A stretch of 64,000 bases of DNA from Pseudomonas sediminis. Lineage in GTDB: Bacteria > Pseudomonadota > Gammaproteobacteria > Pseudomonadales > Pseudomonadaceae. Shown in pieces: positions 58,090 through 64,000 of the stretch (position 1 is its first letter; every line of letters starts with the position of its first letter). The stretch covers positions 62,001-126,000 of the forward strand of contig NZ_CP154631.1 of NCBI RefSeq assembly GCF_039555755.1, read 5' to 3'. A model generated the notes under the pieces. That model saw nothing but the letters and a program-made list of their open reading frames with translations. It searched no databases and was not told where the DNA came from. A program made the translations under genes and the position numbers.

Positions 58090-60078
58090 TTATGCCTGTA
58101 CGACTGCGTTTGCTTTGGTTTGATGGTGCGCCTGCTCGATCCGCGCGATCTCTTCGGGCTGCACGTAGTAGTCGATGTCATCGTCGTAGGAACGCACGAT
58201 GAAGCTGACCACGGCGCCGACCAGGCCGACGATGGCCAGCCACCAGATGTGCCAGATCATGGCGAAGCCGAAGGCCAGGACGAACGTCGAGACGACCAGG
58301 CCGTTACCGGTGTTCTTCGGCATGTGGATCGGCTCGTAGTGCTCGGGCGCGGGCATCAGCTCGACGCCGTTCTTCTTCGCCTCATAGAAGGCGTCGATCT
58401 TGTCGGCCGTCGGAATCACCGCAAAGTTGTAGAACGGTGGCGGCGAGGACGTCGCCCACTCCAGCGTGCGGCCATCCCACGGGTCGCCGGTGACGTCGCG
58501 GTTTTCCTTGCGCTTGAGGTAGCTGGTGAGGAACTGCACCACGGTGAAGATGATGCCGAAGCCGATCAGCACCGCACCGACCACGGCCACCTGCACCCAC
58601 GGCACCCAGTCCGGGTTGTCGAAGTGGTTGAGGCGACGGGTCATGCCCATGAAGCCCAGCACGTACAGCGGCATGAAGGCGAAGTAGAAGCCCACCAGCC
58701 AGCACCAGAACGAGTAGCGGCCGAAGCGATCGATCAGCTTGAAACCGAAGGCCTTCGGGAACCAGTAGATGATGCCGGCCAGGTAACCGAATACCGCACC
58801 ACCGATGATCACGTTATGGAAGTGCGCGATCAGGAACAGGCTGTTGTGCAGCACGAAGTCGGCAGCCGGTACCGCCATTAGCACACCGGTCATGCCGCCG
58901 ATGGAGAAGGTCACCAGAAAGCCCAGGGTCATCCAGGTCATGGCGTTGAGTTGCAGGCGACCACGGAAGATGGTGAACAGCCAGGTGAAGATCTTCACCC
59001 CGGTCGGGATCGCGATGATCGCCGTCATGATGCCGAAGAAGGCATTGACGCTGGCACCGGAGCCCATGGTGAAGAAGTGGTGCAGCCACACCACGAACGA
59101 CAGGATACCGATGGCCACGGTCGCCCAGACCATCGAGGCATAGCCGAACAGGGTCTTGCGCGCGAAGGTCGCCACCACTTCCGAGAACACACCGAACGCC
59201 GGCAGGATCAGGATGTACACCTCGGGGTGACCCCAGACCCAGAACAGGTTGGCGTACATCATCGGGTTGCCGCCCAGTTCATTGGTGAAGAAGTGGAAAT
59301 CCAGGTAGCGGTCCAGCGACAGCATCGCCAGGGTCGCGGTCAGCGGAGGGAAGGCGCCGCAGATCAGCACGCAGGTCACCAGGATGGTCCAGGTGAAGAT
59401 CGGCATCTTCATCAGGCTCATGCCCGGTGCACGCATCTTGAGGATGGTGGCGATGAAGTTGACCCCCGTCAGCGTCGTGCCCAAGCCCGATAGCTGCATG
59501 CTCCAGATGTAGTAGTCCATCCCCACGCCGGGACTGTACTGGATGCCTGACAACGGCGGATAAGCCACCCAGCCGGTCTTGGCGAACTCGCCCAGGCCCA
59601 GCGACAGGTTGATCAGCAGCGCGCCGCCGACGAACAGCCAGAAGCTCAGCGAGTTCAGGTAGGGGAAGGCCACGTCACGTGCGCCGATCTGCAGCGGCAC
59701 GACGATGTTCATCAGGCCGGTGACCAGTGGCATGGCCACGAAGATCAGCATGATGATGCCGTGCGCGGTGAAGATCTGGTCGTAGTGCTCGGGCGGCAGG
59801 TAGCCCTGGCCGTCACCGTGGGCCATCGCCAGGTGGGTGCGCATCATGATGGCGTCGGCGAAGCCACGCACCAGCATGACCAGCGCGACGAGGATGTACA
59901 TCACGCCGATTTTCTTGTGGTCCACCGAGGTGAGCCACTCGCTCCACAGGTAGCCCCACTTCTTGAAGTAGGTCACCGCCGCGAACAGCCCCAGACCGCC
60001 CAGCGCCACGATGGCCAGGGTGATCATGATGATTGGCTCGTGGTACGGAATCGCGTCCAGAGTTAGTTTTCCAAACAT
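58090..60078 (-). CDS. cyoB: Cytochrome bo3 ubiquinol oxidase subunit I CyoB
   Basis: This 662-aa catalytic subunit holds heme b, heme o3 and CuB. Visible ligands are the His in [11 protein letters not shown], the His and Tyr of [12 protein letters not shown], the HH pair in WLHHFFTMG and the two His of [12 protein letters not shown]. It oxidises ubiquinol and pumps protons. The ATG at 60078 ([15 protein letters not shown]) has AGGAG 6 nt away; a GTG two codons upstream is discarded. It starts 2 bp after the cyoA stop. Confidence 0.97.
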   Translation of the reverse strand: MFGKLTLDAIPYHEPIIMITLAIVALGGLGLFAAVTYFKKWGYLWSEWLTSVDHKKIGVMYILVALVMLVRGFADAIMMRTHLAMAHGDGQGYLPPEHYDQIFTAHGIIMLIFVAMPLVTGLMNIVVPLQIGARDVAFPYLNSLSFWLFVGGALLINLSLGLGEFAKTGWVAYPPLSGIQYSPGVGMDYYIWSMQLSGLGTTLTGVNFIATILKMRAPGMSLMKMPIFTWTILVTCVLICGAFPPLTATLAMLSLDRYLDFHFFTNELGGNPMMYANLFWVWGHPEVYILILPAFGVFSEVVATFARKTLFGYASMVWATVAIGILSFVVWLHHFFTMGSGASVNAFFGIMTAIIAIPTGVKIFTWLFTIFRGRLQLNAMTWMTLGFLVTFSIGGMTGVLMAVPAADFVLHNSLFLIAHFHNVIIGGAVFGYLAGIIYWFPKAFGFKLIDRFGRYSFWCWLVGFYFAFMPLYVLGFMGMTRRLNHFDNPDWVPWVQVAVVGAVLIGFGIIFTVVQFLTSYLKRKENRDVTGDPWDGRTLEWATSSPPPFYNFAVIPTADKIDAFYEAKKNGVELMPAPEHYEPIHMPKNTGNGLVVSTFVLAFGFAMIWHIWWLAIVGLVGAVVSFIVRSYDDDIDYYVQPEEIARIEQAHHQTKANAVVQA

Positions 60079-60080
60079 AT

Positions 60081-60998
60081 TCACTCCTGCACCTCCGCTG
60101 CTTCGTGCATGGCCGTGCTGTGGGAATCTTTCAGGGTCACGTACTGCCCGATCACCTTGTTGAACAGGTTCGCCTCGACCTGGCCGAAGTAACGGATCGG
60201 GTAGATCGGGTAACGGTGATGGACCATCTCGCCAGGCTCGCCCACCTGCTTGAAGGCGGTGAAGTCCATGACCTCAGGCGACTGCTTGACCTTGTCGACC
60301 CACTGCGCAAACTCGTCGTCGCTGACCGAGTGAGTGGTGAAGCGCATGGCCGAGAAGCCTTCGCCGCTGAAGTTGCCGGACTGGCCGAAGAACTCACCCT
60401 GCTCATTGGCGATCAGGTTGAGCTGAGTGCGCTGGCCGCCCATGGCGTAGATCATCCCGCCGAGCTGCGGGATCGACAGCGCGTTCATCACCGTGTCGGA
60501 GGTGATGTGGAAGGTCACCGGGGTCTTCTCCGGGATCACCAGCTCATTGACCACGGCCACGCCCTGGTCCGGGTAGATGAACAGCCATTTCCAGTCGAGC
60601 GAGACGACTTCGATGTTCAGCGCCGGCTTGTCCGATTCGATCGGACGATAGGGGTCGAGCGAGTGCGAGGTTTGCCAAATGATGACCGCCAGAACGGCGA
60701 CGATGATCAGGGGAACGCCCCAGACGACCAGCTCGATCTTGTGCGAATGTGCCCAGTCGGGCATGTAGGTGGCCTTCTCGTTCGACTCGCGATAACGCCA
60801 GCCAAACAGGAAGGTCATGATGATCACGGGTACCACCACGATCAGCATGAGTCCGATGGAGATCAGGATCAGATTGCCCTGCTCGACACCGATCTGCCCT
60901 TTCGAGTTGAACAGTGCCCAGTCACATCCACCGAGCGCCGAGAAGGCAATCGCCATCACCAGCCAGCGCACACAACGATGGTATTTCTCTTCTTTCAT
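60081..60998 (-). CDS. cyoA: Cytochrome bo3 subunit II CyoA
   Basis: This 305-aa lipoprotein has a signal and lipobox ([11 protein letters not shown]), two transmembrane helices and a periplasmic cupredoxin domain ([20 protein letters not shown]). The CuA ligands are missing, as in quinol oxidases. The ATG at 60998 (MKEEKYHR) fits the family; about 54 codons of upstream open frame are ignored. First gene of cyoABCDE. Confidence 0.95.
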   Translation of the reverse strand: MKEEKYHRCVRWLVMAIAFSALGGCDWALFNSKGQIGVEQGNLILISIGLMLIVVVPVIIMTFLFGWRYRESNEKATYMPDWAHSHKIELVVWGVPLIIVAVLAVIIWQTSHSLDPYRPIESDKPALNIEVVSLDWKWLFIYPDQGVAVVNELVIPEKTPVTFHITSDTVMNALSIPQLGGMIYAMGGQRTQLNLIANEQGEFFGQSGNFSGEGFSAMRFTTHSVSDDEFAQWVDKVKQSPEVMDFTAFKQVGEPGEMVHHRYPIYPIRYFGQVEANLFNKVIGQYVTLKDSHSTAMHEAAEVQE

Positions 60999-61529
60999 GT
61001 CACGACCTTCAACTGAGTGAGCCCCACAATCGGCTTCAGTTGCCGTGCGGCCCATCGAGTAAAAGGCCGGCAGCGAGAACTCAGAGCTTGAGCATCCGTG
61101 CAAGCGAAGCGGTAAACCGTGGGAAGCGCGGATGTTGCAGGCTATGACGGCCTCATACAATTCATTAGCGGCCTACTTATGAGCGAACTTACAGCATCTT
61201 TTCGACATGTTTAGAAACATTTACGCAAAGATTTGAAACACTTTGCAGCAAGAAGCCGGCAAAGAATCGCAGGGGTGCGACAAATGATCACAGCCCCGTT
61301 TTAGAGCTGTTTGTCAGCAAATTGACAGGAATCATTGCAAGGAAAGATGCCGTCAGCTGACCGGACGGCCAGCCTTGACATTGAGGAGATTTCGAGGTTT
61401 TCGAATTCTGGCGATAGGCGGTTGGGCCTAGCGAAAGGCTGGGCCGCAGAGCGGCAGACAGAAAGAAATCAGGGATGGTTGGCGCTGTAGCCCGGACGCA
61501 ATCCGGGGCGATTGAGCGCGGCCAAAAGC
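60999..61529. promoter_or_regulatory. cyo promoter region with three dyads
   Basis: No gene is seen. The region from 61190 to 61340 is AT-rich and holds ATGTTTAGAAACAT (61207-61220), GCAAAG-N10-CTTTGC (61225-61246) and TGTCAGCAAATTGACA (61312-61327). They are candidates for control of the operon. Farther left (relative to cyo) at about 61486-61510 is a short palindromic GTAGCCCGGACGCAATCCGG unit. Confidence 0.5.
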
Positions 61530-61584
61530 ATCGCGGCTGAAGCCGCTCCTACCCCTATTCCGTAGGAGCGGCTTCAGCCGCGAT
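61530..61584. repeat. Perfect 23-bp inverted REP pair
   Basis: 61530-61552 (ATCGCGGCTGAAGCCGCTCC plus TAC) is the exact complement of 61562-61584, with a 9-bp loop. It lies just past the stop of the next gene, which is transcribed toward it. Confidence 0.9.
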
Positions 61585-61607
61585 TGCTTTACCTGCTACC
61601 TAAGCCA

Positions 61608-62183
61608 CTACTTCCAAGCGCAATAACACCCCACCGCCAACCCACTGGCCAGCGACACATGGCGCCCCTGGGTCAGCGCATCGAGTACCGGCTCGACGAA
61701 GCTGTTGCTGGAGTTGCACACCAGCCCTTCGCTGTAAGGGCCGGCATAGGCCAGGTTGCCGTCGCGATCCCAGATCGCCAGAGCCGGGCTGGCCGGCAGC
61801 GACTCCATGCCCTCGATACCCGGCAGAGGCTTCATCCGCCCCCGCAGAAACGGCGCGATCTCGCCTGTGCTGCCCGGCCTCTGCACGCTGTAGAACTCGA
61901 CATCGGCATTGCGGTGCAGGCCGATCAGGTAGCGCAGGTGCGCGTCGGTTTCCCCGTTGCAGGGGCAATCTGGGTCCCAGAAGTGCACCACACGAATGGG
62001 GCCAGGGCCAGCCAGCTCAGGCGGCAGCTTCAACTCGCCCTGACCGAAGATCACCGTCTGCTCAGCATAGGGCCGCAAATACGCCGCGCCGCTAAGCCAC
62101 CAGATCAGCACAACACTCCCCAGCGCCAACACACAGAAGCCCACCACTAGATGCTTGAAGCTCAGGCGTTGCAGCAGATTCAT
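61608..62183 (-). CDS. Membrane-anchored thioredoxin-fold protein (possibly DUF6436)
   Basis: This 191-aa protein has one N-terminal transmembrane helix (LVVGFCVLALGSVVLIWWLS) and a thioredoxin-like domain. The motif WDPDCPCNGETDAHL near residue 88 replaces the usual CxxC with CPC. Two further Cys lie at the C-terminus (VGCYCAWK). It may act in envelope redox or metal handling. It starts within the previous gene's stop (ATGA overlap), so they are translationally coupled. Confidence 0.75.
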   Translation of the reverse strand: MNLLQRLSFKHLVVGFCVLALGSVVLIWWLSGAAYLRPYAEQTVIFGQGELKLPPELAGPGPIRVVHFWDPDCPCNGETDAHLRYLIGLHRNADVEFYSVQRPGSTGEIAPFLRGRMKPLPGIEGMESLPASPALAIWDRDGNLAYAGPYSEGLVCNSSNSFVEPVLDALTQGRHVSLASGLAVGCYCAWK

Positions 62184-62443
62184 GGCTGATGGCCGAACTT
62201 GCGCAGGAACTGTTTTTCCATTTCCTGGCAACTCTCCTCGGTAAAGCTGCGTTCGGTGGCCTGCGCGCTCTTCCAGCAGGCCTCGATGGCCGCGCGCTCG
62301 CCGGCTTCGATCTCGCTGTCCTGCGGACGGGTCATGATGTAAATCAGCCCGGCGAAAATCAGTACGACAAAGGCCAGGCCGACCAGAAACAGGCCCAGAC
62401 AGCCACGGCGCCCCAGCCCGGAATTTTCTTCACTTGCGCTCAT
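62180..62443 (-). CDS. Small single-pass membrane protein, 87 aa
   Basis: One transmembrane helix (GCLGLFLVGLAFVVLIFAGLIYI) is followed by a soluble tail with two cysteines (EACWKSAQATERSF, EESCQEMEKQFL). The family is not recognised. The 4-bp overlap with the thioredoxin-fold gene suggests a shared function, perhaps as redox partner. Confidence 0.7.
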   Translation of the reverse strand: MSASEENSGLGRRGCLGLFLVGLAFVVLIFAGLIYIMTRPQDSEIEAGERAAIEACWKSAQATERSFTEESCQEMEKQFLRKFGHQP

Positions 62444-62474
62444 CTTTCTCGGTTTCCGCATTCATCAGTGGGTA

Positions 62475-62498
62475 GCTCGCCCCAGTACCGGGGCGAGC
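62475..62498 (-). terminator. Hairpin after hrpA
   Basis: GCTCGCCCC and GGGGCGAGC form a 9-bp stem 9 bp past the hrpA stop. No T tract follows, so it is a weak terminator candidate. Confidence 0.5.
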
Positions 62499-62506
62499 GC
62501 CGATCA

Positions 62507-64000
62507 TCAACCTTCAACCAGCGTCCACTGCTTGCTCAGGCGCTTGTCCGACACCGCCATCTTCGTGCCCAGTTGCTGGGCGAACAGCGACACACGGTAT
62601 TCCTCCAGCATCCAGCGATACAGCGTGAGCTGCGGGTCGCGCTTGCCTTCCTGGGCATGTTTGCCGGTACGCGCCTGGTACTGCTCCCAGTAGCCAGTCA
62701 GCTCGCCGGTCCACACGCGGTCGCGCTGCACCTGCGCACCGACCTTGTCCAGGCGCTGCTCGATGGCCTTGAGGTAGCGCGGGATTTCCTTGAGCCATTC
62801 GCCCGGCGTTTCGCGCACGAAGCCGGCATAGACCAGATTGGCCAACTGCTGCTTGATGTCGTTGAGCGCCATGGCCTGGGCCAGGTCGATCTTGCCCTTG
62901 AAGCGCTTCTGCAGGCCGTGGTTGAGCTTGAGAATCTCCAGCACCAGGCGGGCGATGCGTTCGGCATGCGCCGTCCAGTCGCCGCGCTTGCGCTCGGCCA
63001 GCTGCGCCAGAGCCGCACCGTCGCGCGGCAGCATGGCTTCGCCGTCAAGGATGCAGGCATCCAGGCTGGCCAGCAGAATGTCCTCGACCAACGCCTCGAC
63101 GCGGCCGATATCGCGATACAGCAAACCCAGCTCGGTCAGCCCCGGCAGCTTGCCGCGCAGGAACTTCGCCTGCTCGGCAAGCTGCTGCAGCAACAGCCGT
63201 TGCAGGGCGCGGCGGTGCTGGAAGTCGGCCTCGGCCTGGGTCGGGAAGCGCCCTTCCTTGACCACTCCAGCCTCCTCCACCAACGCCGGATAAACTGTCA
63301 TGGAGAGGCCGGCGATCTTCTGCTGGGCCTTCTCGGCCACTTCGGCGAAGGCCTTGGCCTCCACCGTTTTCGGCTTGTCGCTCTGCTGTGGAATAGCCAA
63401 TGCCGCCTGGCTGGCCTCGGCGAAGCGTGCGGTCAGCTCGGCCAGGTCACGGCCTTCGCCGAGGAACTTGCCACGGGCATCCACCACCTCGATGTTCATC
63501 TTCAGGTGGTTTTCCAGGCTCTCGGCGGCTTCCGCCCAGGCCTCGTCGGAGACCCGTGCGCCGGTCATGCGCAGCAGCTCCTGGCCCAGGGCGTGCGGCA
63601 ACGAACCCTGGCCGAACACCAGCTTGTCCAGCGCCGCGCCGACGAAGTCCGGCACCGGCACGAAGTTCTTGCGTAGTGCCTTGGGCAGGCCGCGCACCAG
63701 GGCAATGCACTTGGCTTCCAACAGTCCCGGCACCAGCCATTCCAAACGCTCGGGCTGCAGTTGCGGCAACAGCGGCGCCGGCACGCGCAGGGTCACACCG
63801 TCACGTGGATGGTTGGGCTCGAAGTGATAGCTCAGCGGCAGTTGCAGCTCGCCGATGCGCAAGGTGTCCGGGTACTGCGCGGCGGTGACTTCCTTGGCAT
63901 CGCGGGCCAGGGCGTCTTCCTCGCGCATGATGAGCAGTTGCGGGTCGGCGGCGCTGCCCTTCTTGTACCAACTCTCGAAACTGGCGGCCTGGTAGATGTC
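62507..64000 (-). CDS. hrpA: ATP-dependent RNA helicase HrpA (C-terminal part)
   Basis: The frame is open to the window edge. The visible 497 residues are the DUF3418 C-terminal region of HrpA: LPLSYHFEPNHPRDGVTLRV, KALRKNFVPVPDFV, WVKE-like and RWMLEEYRVSLFAQQLGT near the end. The DEAH helicase motifs are outside the window. HrpA acts on stalled ribosomes and mRNA. The C-terminus is normal. Confidence 0.93.
   Translation of the reverse strand, partial: DIYQAASFESWYKKGSAADPQLLIMREEDALARDAKEVTAAQYPDTLRIGELQLPLSYHFEPNHPRDGVTLRVPAPLLPQLQPERLEWLVPGLLEAKCIALVRGLPKALRKNFVPVPDFVGAALDKLVFGQGSLPHALGQELLRMTGARVSDEAWAEAAESLENHLKMNIEVVDARGKFLGEGRDLAELTARFAEASQAALAIPQQSDKPKTVEAKAFAEVAEKAQQKIAGLSMTVYPALVEEAGVVKEGRFPTQAEADFQHRRALQRLLLQQLAEQAKFLRGKLPGLTELGLLYRDIGRVEALVEDILLASLDACILDGEAMLPRDGAALAQLAERKRGDWTAHAERIARLVLEILKLNHGLQKRFKGKIDLAQAMALNDIKQQLANLVYAGFVRETPGEWLKEIPRYLKAIEQRLDKVGAQVQRDRVWTGELTGYWEQYQARTGKHAQEGKRDPQLTLYRWMLEEYRVSLFAQQLGTKMAVSDKRLSKQWTLVEG

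Noticed and set aside
60999..61160. Extended CyoA N-terminus of 54 residues
   Set aside because: It would displace the signal peptide and lipobox from the N-terminus.

Overview
The window reads as chromosomal DNA of a Pseudomonas species, probably of the P. mendocina / P. oleovorans / P. alcaligenes type. It is GC-rich. The block from nagZ, psrA, lexA, sulA and topA through fadBA, uup, slt and yegS follows the gene order I remember from P. aeruginosa (about PA3003 to PA3027). Pseudomonas REP-type palindromes sit in many of the gaps. No rRNA, tRNA, CRISPR array, prophage or insertion sequence was recognised. Species placement and comparisons with PA numbers are from memory; no search was run.

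Layout. Positions 1-22164 are a conserved core: a CsiV-like 3' end, methylthioinosine phosphorylase, nagZ, an L,D-transpeptidase, the fatty-acid regulator psrA, the SOS pair lexA-sulA, topA, fadBA, a stress protein, the ABC-F factor uup, slt, a MOSC protein, a CheV and a YegS lipid kinase. Positions 22341-33917 hold a pirin, a three-gene flavoenzyme/kinase operon (AGPS-like oxidase, GlpD-like dehydrogenase, FGGY kinase) divergent from an AraC regulator, a FabH-like synthase, a membrane glutamate-synthase-like protein and a pnuC-nadR pair for nicotinamide riboside. Positions 34059-42367 are a mixed accessory stretch: TPR protein, flavin monooxygenase, small secreted proteins, HIT, GST, Npt-like transporter, MFS pump and a periplasmic ClpP-fold protein. 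It includes a fused remnant of a divergent SDR/LysR pair.

Positions 42423-43300 carry no gene but hold a roughly 655-bp element with long terminal inverted repeats and nested internal palindromes. Positions 43302-47768 form an organic-acid island: MatC-like permease, amidohydrolase, GntR regulator and CitMHS transporter. Positions 47915-49462 contain decayed fragments of a nitrilase, an AraC regulator and a second short gene end. Positions 49481-55277 hold a glutaredoxin, a chemoreceptor, a membrane-anchored hydrolase and an arsRBC operon. Positions 55295-64000 hold a REP-rich patch, the cyoABCDE cytochrome bo3 operon, a small membrane thioredoxin-fold pair and the 3' end of hrpA.

How the genes work together. 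Acyl-CoA metabolism is a theme: psrA, fadBA and the FabH-like enzyme. Carbon-source hierarchy is suggested by Crc/Hfq-type AAnAAnAA motifs at the ribosome-binding sites of both organic-acid transporters and of the AraC regulator beside the flavoenzyme operon. The least explained biology is that flavoenzyme/kinase operon, the nested inverted-repeat element, the structured element upstream of topA, and the two places where divergent regulator/target pairs have each lost both 5' ends.
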